Shown here piece after piece: positions 57,401 through 64,000 of a stretch of DNA of 64,000 nucleotides. The position numbers and the translations under genes are program-made. The notes beneath the pieces are model-generated. The model did no database searches and was not told the DNA's origin. It saw nothing but the letters and a program-made list of their open reading frames with translations. Numbering within the stretch: position 1 is the first letter of the stretch; each line of letters begins with the position of its first letter. This DNA comes from Odontocerum albicorne (lineage: Eukaryota; Arthropoda; Insecta; Trichoptera; Odontoceridae): contig OX463845.1 in assembly GCA_949825065.1 (NCBI GenBank), forward strand, positions 21,508,692-21,572,691, written 5' to 3'.

Positions 57401-60400
57401 TGTTATATGATTTGGTCAAAGCATCAACAATTTCCAAGTTTTGGAATAAGGCCTCAATTCTTAAAGATTGCGATGTAAAAGTCCAGATGACTTGATACAG
57501 TACAACTTAAATGGAAAATGAAGCAAGATATATGTCGAGTTCTGTGGTTGCTGGTATAGGTGTAAATTATGCATATGATGACAACATTGATGAAGATAAT
57601 ATTGTAATGATTGGGAATGAGCTGACTGAAAAAGATATTTTTCAAAATTTGCAGTCATACGAGTACATCAAATGTAATCTTAACTTTGGAGAGTGATGGT
57701 AAAAATTAAGTTATGCCACCTGATATGAAGTTTTCGCTTTCGTAAGCTATGGGTAATTTGAAAATTTTTTGATCTTACCACAGATGTCCGGGAAAATATT
57801 TTTAACAATAATGCGGTATTGAAAACGTAATTATGAATGCTGCTAAGAAAAATTCAATACAGTCAAAATAACATCATTTGAAAAAAATTATAGTGTATTT
57901 AAATAACTTTTTATACTATTACATATTTTTCTCCCATATTCAGTTTAACGATTAATTTTTTTATGGATCTATGAAATTTTATATATTGGGATTCGATCTT
58001 TTCACCAAGAAATCGGTGCCTTTTTTTTTTGAGTTTTGCGATTTTTTTATGAGTTTCATTGTGTGTTTGTGCTACTGTAGAGAATTTCAATGAACATCTC
58101 TCAAATAGAATTATTTTAAAAACCTTCAATTTCACTATACTATCAATATGCGTAAACTTTAGAGCCGTGTTTCCCAACGTGGAGCCCACGCCTCACAGGG
58201 GGGCAATTCGAAAATTGACTCGTTCAGAGTTTAAGTTAACCATATTTCTATATTGTGGTTCACAAGCATGATACAAGTATAACAGATATAGCAATCCGGA
58301 TCGCAGATAACTTCACTCCACTGTCGCGTATACGCCGTGACGTAATACGCGACAGTGGAGTGAAGTTAGCTGCGATCCAGATTGCTTTATCTGCATACTT
58401 GTATCATGAAAAGAGTAACATTAAAGTCTCTATTTACTGCTTACTTAAGACTAAAGCTAACTAAATTGGAACCTAACATAAAATCTCTTTGCAGCAAGCA
58501 AGCAAGCATCAAGCGCAAGGATCTTACTAAATTTAATAAATAATTAAAATAATATAGAAAAATATTTCATTAAAACTATTTTGTACTTGAATTTCCAAGT
58601 GATTTCCTCCTAAAAGACATCAGTGTGTTTGCTTATTTCCTAGTGATTTCTTCCTAAAACCCACCATTTAATTTTCTTTAATGAACAATTAAATTTTTTA
58701 ATATTAAAAATTATGTATTTGTAACGTAGGGGTTTCACGACAAAGCGGCCGCAACAAAAGGGTTAAAGTTTAACCCTTTTGTCGCGGCCGGTTAGTCGTA
58801 TTTTGATCGCTTTGTCGCGTCACCGTTACGTAGGGGGGGCATAAGAATTTTAGAAAGGCTTAGGTGGGGCATAGCACAAAAAACGTTGGGAAACACTGCT
58901 TTAGAGGAAGTTTAATCCAATCATTCCACAATGCCGAAAAGCTTTTAATTTAGGAGACCAGACCGTGGCCTAGTCTCCTCAACACATCCCTAACATATAA
59001 TTCCCTTTCATTAATGTAAGAAATCAAAGATATACTAACCATCACATTGTGTGCCACCACGATCGTTAACATGTGCTCCATTCTTAATCAACATCTCAAC
59101 TATATCTTTTTTTCCATGAATACAGGCTTCATGTAACGGTAACCAACCAGCATTGTCTCGAACATTCACAGGGTGTCCTTGGGACAACAGTCTAGTCACC
59201 AGCAGAGTATTTCCAGAGATGCATGCCTGAAATCAAATATGGAGTATTGAGGTTTGCTATTGCTTAGAAAATATTAGGATATACTATGCGTATCCAGAAA
59301 GTAAGTGTACTGAGGCTCTCACGACCGGATGGATTTTATTTTTGACATGTTGGCTACACTTCCGTGTAGCCTGACCCTTCCCCTCCGCAACGAGACCGGT
59401 TCAAGGTCAGTACGTTGAGAAGTGTCGACGCGACAACACGTTTCGTGAAAAATGTCAATCCAATCTCCCGCCAAGTGCGAAATACGCGGCGTCATCCGTT
59501 ATCTCGTTTGGAAGGGAAAACCTCCGGTTGAGGTTTATAATGAGGTGAAAACTGCATATGGTGATAAAGCTATGAATCGTACGAGTGTGTACAAGTGGTG
59601 TCGCGAGTTTAAAAACGGTCACGTCACACCTCTTCACCCTCCGCCAAAAAGTTCAAAACCACAATTTCAGCCAAGAAAATCATGGCATCCGTGTTTTGAG
59701 ACTGTCAAGGCATAATTTTAATTGAATATATGCCTCAAGGGGAGACCATCAACTCTGCAAGATACTGTGAGACCCTAAAAAAATTGCGGAGGGCGATTCA
59801 GAACAAGAGGAGAGGCATGCTGACAAAGGGAGTCTGCCTGCTGCACGACAATGCCAGACCACACACGGCCAACGCCACGAAGGAACTGCTCGCCTCGTTC
59901 AAATGGGATGTCCTGAACCATCCCGCGCATTCCCCTGACCTAGCACCTTCAGATTACTATCTCTTTACCTCCCTGAAGCTGCGCATGGGTGGAAAAAGGT
60001 TTTCAACCGACGAGGAGGTAAAGGAGGAGGTGGAGAAGTGGACGGAGGGGTTGGCGGGAAACTACTTCGAGGAAGGCATCAAAAAGTTGATACCCCGCTT
60101 CACCACCTGCATTGAGAGGAATGGCGACTATTTCGAAAAATAGCTTACATATGTACTATACTACGGTTACCACGTAATTTTGTTTAAATAAAAAAAATTG
60201 TAACCTACAAAAATTCAGTACACTTACTTTCTGGATATGCCTCGTATATTGAGTGTTAACATAAGTTGTGTCCGTTTTTTTTCCAATTTAAAAATGAGCA
60301 CCAAAAGTAAAACAAAATGGTAAAAGTTATACGTCATTCGAAAGAAAATTTTCTGCTCTACAAGATATTGTGTTTGCTTTTACGTTACATATATTATTTT

Positions 60401-63274
60401 ATTTGATTACAAACCTTCAAAATGGAATGTCAAGTAGACGAAAGTGAGCATTTTCGACACCTCCTTCTGTTCGCATTCAATCGAGGGAATAAAACTGCCA
60501 AAGCTGCATGCGATATTTGCGAAGTGTACGGTGAAGATGCTATGAATGAAAGGACAGCTCGTCGATGGTTTTTGCGTTTCAAAGACGGTAATTTCGACCT
60601 GAGACATGGAGCGTTCCAGACGACCAGTGGACTTCAATGAGGACCGCTTAAACCATATTAGTCACTATTGTAATACTTTATTTTAAGGGTGTTATGGGAT
60701 TTACTCAATACCCCCGAGGGCTGGGGGAAACCCTAAAGACATTTTATCGCAATCTAATTTGTGAATATGTGACTCTAACAACTACCAAACACGACTATCA
60801 GAAAAAGACAAACTTAGCTCCGCTATCCCATGGGGGAGGCAAAAACCACAATATTAAGCAATGTTTTAACATTTTCATAAATGTATTGTTACATCAATGT
60901 ACTAGAATACTAAAGTTCTACTAAAACAAAAATTGCAATGTTTCATACCTGATGAAGTTGCGTTTCTCCTTTAGCATTTTTTTTTATGGTGAACCCTTTC
61001 CCACGCTTTCTTACAACTCTGGGTTTATCAGTTTCTTCACTCTCATCTTCAGAAATATCTAAAATGAATTACTGTGCTTTATTGCCCAAGATGTATGATG
61101 CCACAATAACAAAATAATGGTGAAAAGAAAGGTAATTACTGTGCTTTATTGCCCAAGATGTATGATGCCACAATAACAAAATAATGGTGAAAAGAAAGGT
61201 TTTAAGTATAAAAATTCAATCAAGTTTAAGACACAGATCAAGTTTAAGTACAATACATCTATCTGGTTGCAATCAAATATTGGGAACAAGTAGAACATCA
61301 CTAATGAAATATTGTTTCACTTCTTAAGGTAGGGGTGGCCAACCCGTTTTGGGCTGCGTGCCAAAATCGGTAAAGGTTGAGTAAAGGCTCGCAGGTCACA
61401 CGTGTATTTTTTTTTAATTAATAGGTATATCAAAACTTTGATATCTGAAAATGAGGTAATGTGTCCCAATTTATCTCGATTTATATAGTGCTGTTTTGTA
61501 TTTTTTTGTGACCCTATCACTATTATCCCAAGAGCATTGTGTCAAGTATACCCGCTTGTTAATAGGCTGCTACAAAGTGCAACTAAAGGATATTTTAGGT
61601 ATATTCGATCAGCCCGGAATCACAGTAGAAAAAATTGTCACACTACCGGAAATCGAACCAGGGACCCTTGGTTCGTAAGCCAAATTCTTTTGTTTTTTTT
61701 TTTAAATGAATATAAATAGAATTTATATTATACACATATGAGTATCATATTACAAAAATAAATAAATATAAGTATTATATAGGATACCTTTTACATGTAA
61801 AATATATGTATCCATATCGAGAGTTCCCAAAGTGGTCGATATCGACCCCAGGGGGTCGATTTGATTTTTCTAGGGGTCGATAGTTAAAAAAATCTGGGGG
61901 TTGACGACAGCAAAAATAGACCCCCTTACTACTGCTATTTGTTTGTTACTTCAAAATATCTATGATTCCAATAGGTACCTAATTAAGAATATTTGCCAAT
62001 ATTTGTACTTATTTTGAATTTACATATTTATTTCATAAATGTCAAAAATTAAAAAAAACTGTATGTATTTTTTTGGTTTAATTTTTACCAGTATAGATTT
62101 CAATATTAAATGTTGCACAAGATAATGCCATAATCCGTAGTCCTTTTATCTTTTTTAATCTTTAATTACAAGTGATTAAAATGAAAAGTTTGATATCTAG
62201 TGAAATATTTAATATCGAGTACTGTACAAACTTATTAATTTGAGTAAGTAAAGTAAATAACTAGGGGTTCGACAGTTTTAAAATTTTTGGTAAAGGGGTC
62301 TGCAGCCGAAAAAAGGTTGGGAACTCTTGATCTATATTGTATTTTCTTTTTAATTGTTGTCTAGACATATTATATTTCTATAATTTTGGGTCACATTTAT
62401 ATAAATATTTTTTATTTCGATTTCTACTGTTCCTACTGTTTGTCTTAAAACACCCTGGCGGACCTTGGGTATCTTAAGACAAACAGTAGATGTTAAATTT
62501 CTCAGGGAAAGAACAACCTCTTGGATATAAGAAAGATAAAATCAATGTCATAAGTCACCGTAAATAGGAGACAAACATGAGATGTTTTAACAATAATGGC
62601 ATGACAGCCCAGTCCAATGTGGACCTTCATGCAAATAAAGTTCAAATTTCTTCTCTTAAATGCTAAGGGATCATTATAGATAAGAAATGGACAAGAATAT
62701 TGTATGTCTGAGAATAATTTTTAGGAACATAATTGACGACCTCTGTGGCCTAGTTGGTGAAACACCTGGCTTTTAACTCGGGGGTTGCAGGTTCGATTCC
62801 CATTGGTAACCATTTAAAAAAAAAATAAAGGGTTCCCGTATGGTTTTCTGTCAAGACCTTCTTAACACATTTCTGATCGGTTTGAAGATTGCCGCATGTC
62901 AATATGTTAAAGCTGACAGGTTGTACTGTATACAGTGAAAATGTAATATAAAACAAGATATAACAAAAAGTTTTTGATAGCTTGACAAAAGTAACTCAAA
63001 TTTACTAGTTTATTCAATTAAAATTGATTGAAAATGAATTACCTGTCAAATCTTCAAGGCAAATATCATCTCCAATATTGGGTGTGTCATGACATTCATC
63101 ACTGTCATCTCCATCTGAAGAATCTTCCGATAGTGACACATCACACATCAAACCCATAAGAGAGAGTTCACTTTCAAACTCTTTTACCTTTTCATCAGCA
63201 CCAAGTTGCTTGAAAAATTTTAATAACAATTTTAACACTTTAACTTCTTTCTTATCATTGCAAATCTTTCTTGC
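48070..63274 (-). CDS. TONSL: Tonsoku-like protein (TONSL), C-terminal part, seven exons
   Basis: Exons in transcript order are 63274-63043, 61058-60949, 59226-59040, 54418-53008, 50558-50383, 50014-49318 and 48418-48070. All have GT-AG junctions and compatible phases, giving 1053 codons plus stop. Domains in order: the end of the TPR region with an acidic stretch, three ankyrin repeats, a long Ser/Asp-rich disordered part, a ubiquitin-like segment, and C-terminal leucine-rich repeats. This order is diagnostic of TONSL. The family protein works with MMS22L at stalled or broken replication forks, reads unmethylated H4K20 with its ankyrin domain, and promotes RAD51 loading in the nucleus. D, W and E of 'RDNAGWLPLHEAC' match the human histone-contact motif as I recall it; the human N in the next position is I here. 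The N-terminal TPR exons lie beyond 64,000. Confidence 0.93.
48682..48912 (+). mobile_element. tRNA-derived SINE, complete, in TONSL intron
   Basis: The head 'gacctccgtggcctagttgg' contains the A box TGGCCTAGTTGG. The anticodon-arm-like 'actcctgtcttctaactcag' and the B box 'gggttcaattcc' follow. Next come the 'gataggttagaagagataac' body block and the tail 'attgtactgtatacaagtaa'. It is the best reference copy of the family, in antisense orientation to TONSL. Confidence 0.85.
48950..49004. mobile_element. hAT end fragment
   Basis: 'ttcaggttaagaaccactgg' carries the GAACCACTG terminus seen at 44059. The other end is missing. It lies 40 bases after the SINE, within the last TONSL intron. Confidence 0.45.
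49318..50014 (-). CDS. TONSL: TONSL exon: leucine-rich repeats
   Basis: Acceptor 'catttgcag|ATGTTG' and donor 'CTCAG|gttagt'; 697 bases. It encodes repeated LxxLxLxxN units such as 'LSSLNLSPSE', 'IKCINLSGNCIDAGGLKSL', 'LIDLDLSFNPLGDIGF', 'LEILDISLNKI' and 'LKELDLSRCNLTDGD'. The LRR domain of TONSL is known to bind partners including MMS22L-pathway proteins and RAD51. Confidence 0.93.
50383..50558 (-). CDS. TONSL: TONSL exon: rest of ubiquitin-like segment
   Basis: Acceptor 'aattttcag|TATTGA' and donor 'AAACAG|gtcaga'. It encodes 'SLLTNDGALLADEDPLSLV' and 'IISWNLPPVGERYIECCGQL', the latter closely matching the 'SWDLPP..DRY...C' block of vertebrate TONSL. The frame used ends before a stop that would follow without splicing. 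The overlapping minus frame 50185-50421 is spurious. Confidence 0.9.
51298..52598 (+). mobile_element. Full-length mariner, 1301 bp, TA-flanked, nested in a LINE
   Basis: TIRs 'ttgggagtacaaattagttc' (51298) and the complement of 'ttgggtgtacacattagttc' (ending 52598), both continuing ggtccgttt, are flanked by TA at 51296-51297 and 52599-52600. The LINE sequence continues on both sides, which fixes the order of insertion. Confidence 0.93.
51471..52540 (+). pseudogene. Mos1-like mariner transposase with frameshifts
   Basis: The start MSNFVLTKQHLREVLIFCF is at about 51471, followed by HTH1 and 'SREWF..RFKDGDFSIEDKP', the linker 'RSGQPKKF' and HTH2 'LAESLGVTQQAVSVRLRAI'. A frameshift near 51905 precedes 'WIVTGDEKWIFYDN' (first Asp). 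A one-base deletion near 52040 precedes 'CIWWDQRGVVYYEVLKPG'. 'LLHDNARPHVAK' and 'YSPDIAPSDYWLF' supply the second and third Asp. A TGA at about 52447 comes just before the usual 'LPERWEK' end. It is closest to the mauritiana/cecropia type. It lies antisense in a TONSL intron. Confidence 0.9.
53008..54418 (-). CDS. TONSL: TONSL exon: ankyrin repeat 3, disordered region, start of ubiquitin-like part
   Basis: Acceptor 'tgttttag|GTATTA' and donor 'TACAA|gtaagt'; 1411 bases, the largest exon. It encodes 'ITPMHDAAGNGFLEIVELL', which completes the ankyrin domain. About 380 residues rich in Ser, Asp, Glu, Asn and Lys follow, with short basic clusters ('KKRKNRNSHE'). The end has 'VRVRIQDKLLLIPVLLDRVD' and 'SWLSKEASRRYY', matching the start of the TONSL ubiquitin-like segment. 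Confidence 0.93.
54508..55773 (+). mobile_element. Irritans-type (Himar-like) mariner in TONSL intron
   Basis: The ends are 'gatcaataaatccagggact' (from about 54510) and the complement of 'gatcaataagtcccgggact' (ending about 55773), followed by TA. The exact outermost bases are ambiguous by two or three positions. It is full length by size, about 1.27 kb, and antisense to TONSL. Confidence 0.88.
54680..55712 (+). pseudogene. Himar-like mariner transposase, first catalytic Asp deleted
   Basis: It starts MEKTEFRVLIKHCFLMGKNT, with 'ARSGRPNEAV' in the linker. A frameshift at about 54900 leads to 'KVKLREIAHILKIS' and another to 'KWVPRLLTMEQKQQRIDD'. The block normally containing TMDETW reads 'FVTMETWIHHY', so the first catalytic Asp is lost by a three-base deletion. 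'SAGKVIASVFWDANGIIFI' and 'ALLERLKAEIAKNRP' are intact. Beyond another frameshift come 'LLPHPPYSPDLAP' and the terminal 'CIALEGDYVDE'. Confidence 0.9.
55900..56470. other. Unassigned GC-richer segment in TONSL intron
   Basis: Both strands have protein-like short frames, such as plus 'MARKELATALDIKKTLHGAF' at about 56194-56254 and minus 'CMWNSLFPKGVWGWRLRQV' at about 56320-56376. No domain, splice structure or element end was recognised. It may be an old element or a retroposed fragment. Confidence 0.3.
57014..57696 (+). mobile_element. Tigger/pogo-type transposase remnant
   Basis: Plus-strand frames give 'QAWMTQAIFNKVLMNLEAQM' at 57110-57170, matching the conserved 'AWMT..IF..WL' block. A shift leads to 'FKLIFLPPNCTAFLQPLDLG' at 57241-57300, the hallmark 'LPPN.TS.LQPLDQG' motif just before the last catalytic Asp of pogo/Tigger DDE_1 transposases. 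The C-terminal frame 'DEDNIVMIGNELTEKDIF' at about 57590-57645 fits the acidic tail of the family. There are several stops; the 5' half and TIRs were not found. Confidence 0.75.
57700..58156. other. TONSL intron sequence without recognised element
   Basis: Nothing was recognised. The minus-strand frame at 57911-58189 is of AT-driven composition. Confidence 0.4.
58267..58408. mobile_element. Foldback MITE or hairpin, about 63-bp arms
   Basis: 'catgatacaagtat' through 'ccactgtcgcgta' (58267-58330) pairs with 'tacgcgacagtgg' through 'atacttgtatcatg' (58346-58408), with few mismatches and a loop of about 15 bases. It is nested inside the hAT element. No target duplication was identified. Confidence 0.88.
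58721..58830. repeat. Two-level inverted repeat
   Basis: The outer arms 'gtaacg..tttcacgacaaagcg' (58721-58747) and 'cgctttgtcgcg..cgttac' (to 58829) enclose an inner stem of 'ggccgcaacaaaagggttaa' and its near-complement at 58747-58789. It is nested in the same hAT element; probably another short foldback insertion. Confidence 0.8.
59040..59226 (-). CDS. TONSL: TONSL exon: ankyrin repeats 1-2
   Basis: Acceptor 'atttcag|GCATGC' and donor 'GATG|gttagt'. It encodes 'ACISGNTLLVTRLLSQGHPV', the conserved 'GWLPLHEAC' and 'VEMLIKNGAHVNDRGGTQCD'. Ankyrin spacing is regular. This part corresponds to the H4-tail binding surface known for the human protein. Confidence 0.93.
59284..60244 (+). mobile_element. 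Internally deleted mariner, CGAG at its right end, in TONSL intron
   Basis: Left TIR 'ctatgcgtatccagaaagta' (59284) and right TIR, complement of 'cgaggcatatccagaaagta' (ending 60244), are flanked by TA at 59282-59283 and 60245-60246. The 961-base length and the jump in the transposase show a deletion of roughly 300 bases in the middle. The right terminus starts CGAG, like the 8.25-kb mariner and like Minos. Confidence 0.9.
59452..60143 (+). pseudogene. Mariner-like transposase with central deletion
   Basis: The N-terminal part (59452-59715) has an HTH with 'SVYKWCREFKNGHV' and then a basic, Pro-rich end. The linker, HTH2 and first Asp are missing. The C-terminal part (59730-60143, also open a little upstream as 'IILIEYMPQGETINSARY') has 'LLHDNARPHTAN' and 'HSPDLAPSDYYLF', 34 residues apart, and ends 'CIERNGDYFEK'. 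The C-terminal half is GC-rich relative to its surroundings, so it may be fairly recent. The mariner subfamily is not assigned. Confidence 0.85.
60277..60660 (+). mobile_element. 5' fragment of a further mariner (HTH1 only)
   Basis: The frame 60422-60640 starts MECQVDESEHFRHLLLFAFN and has 'TARRWFLRFKDGNFDLRHG', a mariner/Tc1 N-terminal HTH. It then degrades where the GRP linker should be ('gcgttccagacgaccagtgg' frames). No right TIR was seen. The lineage differs from the other copies in the window. It begins about 30 bases after the 59.3-kb mariner ends. Confidence 0.75.
60949..61058 (-). CDS. TONSL: TONSL exon: entry into ankyrin repeats
   Basis: Acceptor 'cattttag|ATATTT' and donor 'CATCAG|gtatga'; the split GAT codon joins it to the previous exon. 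It encodes 'ISEDESEETDKPRVVRK', a basic linker, and 'NAKGETQLHQ', the first strand and turn of ankyrin repeat 1. Confidence 0.88.
61068..61199. repeat. 66-bp tandem duplication beside a TONSL exon
   Basis: 'aattactgtgctttattgcc' through 'ggtgaaaagaaaggt' occurs twice, 66 bases apart (61068 and 61134), nearly identical. It starts ten bases upstream (in transcript sense) of the acceptor of the 61058 exon, so the acceptor-proximal sequence lies at the edge of the duplication. Confidence 0.9.
61326..61415. mobile_element. hAT-like end fragment
   Basis: 'taggggtggccaacccgttt' and 'tgggctgcgtgccaaaatcg' resemble the CAGGGGTGGCCAA terminus common in hAT elements. The opposite end was not found. Confidence 0.4.
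61500..61682 (-). mobile_element. SINE fragment of another family, minus strand
   Basis: The minus strand reads 'tggcttacgaaccaagggtc', then the B box 'ggttcgatttcc', then 'ggtagtgtgacaattttttc'. The A box is lost. The body differs from the main SINE. Confidence 0.5.
61818..62329. mobile_element. hAT-type MITE, 512 bp, 8-bp target duplication
   Basis: The ends are 'cgagagttcccaaagtggtc' and the complement of 'caagagttcccaacctttt'. The flanking 8-mers ATCCATAT (61810-61817) and ATCTATAT (62330-62337) have one mismatch. Sub-terminal 'ggggtcgat' repeats are typical of such elements. No coding capacity. Confidence 0.85.
62433..62489. repeat. 16-bp perfect inverted repeat
   Basis: 'ctactgtttgtcttaa' (62433-62448) and 'ttaagacaaacagtag' (62474-62489) are exact reverse complements around 25 bases. 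It may be the ends of a very short MITE. Confidence 0.8.
62737..62955 (+). mobile_element. tRNA-derived SINE in TONSL intron
   Basis: The head 'gacctctgtggcctagttgg' and the B box 'aggttcgattccc' are well preserved. The A-rich linker, 'gatcggtttgaagattgccg' and the tail 'ttgtactgtatacagtgaaa' follow. It is antisense to TONSL. Confidence 0.85.
63043..63274 (-). CDS. TONSL: TONSL exon: end of TPR region and acidic stretch
   Basis: Acceptor 'gattttcag|GCAAGA' and donor 'GACAG|gtaatt'; phase 0 in, phase 1 out. It encodes a helical, Lys/Leu-rich segment ('KVLKLLLKFFKQLG') followed by an acidic stretch ('EDSSDGDDSDECHD'). TONSL proteins carry a similar acidic region between the TPR and ankyrin domains. 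Confidence 0.85.
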
Positions 63275-63535
63275 CTGAAAATCATAAAACAAATATTATT
63301 AGTTAATATTCCATCCTGTAAAGAGGGTGATATGTACCAATGACAACTTAAAGGAAGGGACAGAGTTTAAAAATATGTGGAAAACTACTACAATATTAAA
63401 TATTTAAGGAGTTTTGGACAAAAAATTTAAATTTGTGAATGTAAATTAGTGGAGAATTAAGTGTGAGTAGTTGGGACATGTTGGATCAGCAGGGAACATT
63501 TATAATTCAGTTAAGATCATAAACAGCGTGTACAG

Positions 63536-64000
63536 GATCGGATTGTAACTGGAGATGAGAAGTGGATATTCTATGACAACCCCAAGAAGAAAAAATACTA
63601 CGCTGAGCCCGGTCAATCGTTGCCATCGACCTCAACATCAACACCAAAACCGAACATACATGGTGGGAAGATCATGCTCTGTATCTGGTGGGACCAAAGG
63701 GGTGTTGTTTACTATGAGGTGCTGAAACCTGGCGATTCCATTACGGGCGATCGGTATCGACTACAATTAATTTGTTTGAGCCGTGCATTGCGAGAAAAAC
63801 GGCCGGAATACGAGCAAAGACATGATAAAGTTATTCTTCTTCATGACAACGCTCGGCCTCATGTCGCAAAAGTCGTAAAAAAATATTTGGAAACGCTCAA
63901 ATGGGATGTTTTACCGCACCCGCCGTATTCCCCGGACATTGCTCCTTCTGATTACTGGTTGTTCCGAAGGATGCAGCACGATTTGGCAGGTCACCGGTTC
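63536..64000 (+). mobile_element. Second Mos1-like mariner copy, 5'-truncated, runs off the window
   Basis: From 63536 the sequence is almost identical to 51919-52383 of the other Mos1-like copy. The frame is open from 'RIVTGDEKWIFYDN' to the window end, through 'KPNIHGGKIMLCIWWDQRG', 'LLHDNARPHVAK' and 'YSPDIAPSDYWLF'. It lacks the one-base deletion that breaks the 51.3-kb copy near 52040. The N-terminal half and left TIR are absent; the sequence before 63536 is unrelated. It is antisense in a TONSL intron. Confidence 0.9.

Larger units (their letters stand above)
290..57665. repeat. Dispersed octamer TACGAGTA / TACTCGTA (39 copies), footprint-like
   Basis: TACGAGTA starts at 290, 5185, 5786, 6546, 7279, 9033, 12550, 12698, 16899, 20067, 28220, 30825, 32350, 34514, 35862, 35890, 42029, 44756 and 57658. 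TACTCGTA starts at 677, 2114, 9294, 11103, 12372, 13355, 14375, 15648, 18598, 19583, 22874, 23624, 25719, 27842, 30767, 34311, 34346, 34455, 39580 and 45282. This was counted by eye and a few may be missed. The two orientations are balanced. Many flanks resemble ATA[..]TAT, which is close to Tc1-type target preference. Known: excision of Minos (Tc1 family, ends starting CGAG) leaves CGAG or CTCG between two TAs. Inferred: most copies are excision footprints of a CGAG-ended element. Only one copy lies within 48-64 kb. Confidence 0.8.
58165..58898. mobile_element. hAT-type element, 734 bp, exact 8-bp target duplication, two nested palindromes
   Basis: The ends are 'ccgtgtttcccaacgt' and 'aacgttgggaaacactg', a hAT TIR with one mismatch. 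Exact 8-mers CTTTAGAG flank it (58157-58164 and 58899-58906). It has no transposase. Sub-terminal parts are G-rich ('cctcacaggggggcaattcg', 'ttaggtggggcatagcacaa'). The interior contains a long hairpin at 58267-58408 and a second at 58721-58830, probably later insertions. Confidence 0.92.

Noticed and set aside
1..64000. rRNA genes, bacterial operons, prophage or plasmid features
   Set aside because: No such sequence was seen. Introns, SINEs, LINEs and mariners all indicate an animal nuclear genome.

Overview
This is an AT-rich insect nuclear genome segment (about two-thirds A+T by eye). It is crowded with decayed transposons and holds one clearly recognisable host gene. The insect call rests on several mariner/Tc1-type lineages, RTE-like LINEs, tRNA-derived SINEs sharing one 3' tail, hAT MITEs, and a spliced TONSL (tonsoku-like) gene. 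A LINE family with a C-terminal '..AYP.G..HD' signature is one I associate with Lepidoptera, but the order is a weak guess.

Layout. Positions 1-47 kb are gene-poor: a homogeneous 174-bp satellite (2.5-3.9 kb), a cysteine-rich peptide locus on the minus strand (6.5-7.1 kb), a dead mariner abutting an RTE fragment (8.3-10 kb), and several minisatellites. They also hold an unrecognised two-exon candidate gene (12.3-13.0 kb), a long foldback MITE (20.2 kb), a 5'-truncated RTE LINE with a target-site duplication (28.4-30.7 kb), and a second LINE inserted into a 70-bp tandem array (36.6-38.1 kb). An almost intact mariner lies at 41.8-43.1 kb. Positions 47.9-64 kb hold the 3' two-thirds of TONSL on the minus strand. 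Seven exons join in frame from 63,274 to the stop at 48,070; the 5' part lies beyond the window. Its introns carry five mariner copies or fragments, a Tigger/pogo remnant, a LINE split by a mariner, and hAT MITEs.

The most striking signal is not a conventional feature. The octamer TACGAGTA/TACTCGTA occurs 39 times by hand count, against roughly two or three expected, almost all in the gene-poor part. It has the exact form of the 6-bp excision footprint (TA-CGAG-TA) known for the Tc1-family element Minos. In two places, comparison with related repeat copies suggests a 6-bp insertion. The window may therefore record massive past cut-and-paste activity by an element whose ends start with CGAG.

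TONSL is the only gene whose job can be stated: it is a nuclear recombination and replication-fork repair scaffold. The other coding material is transposase, reverse transcriptase, or unrecognised.
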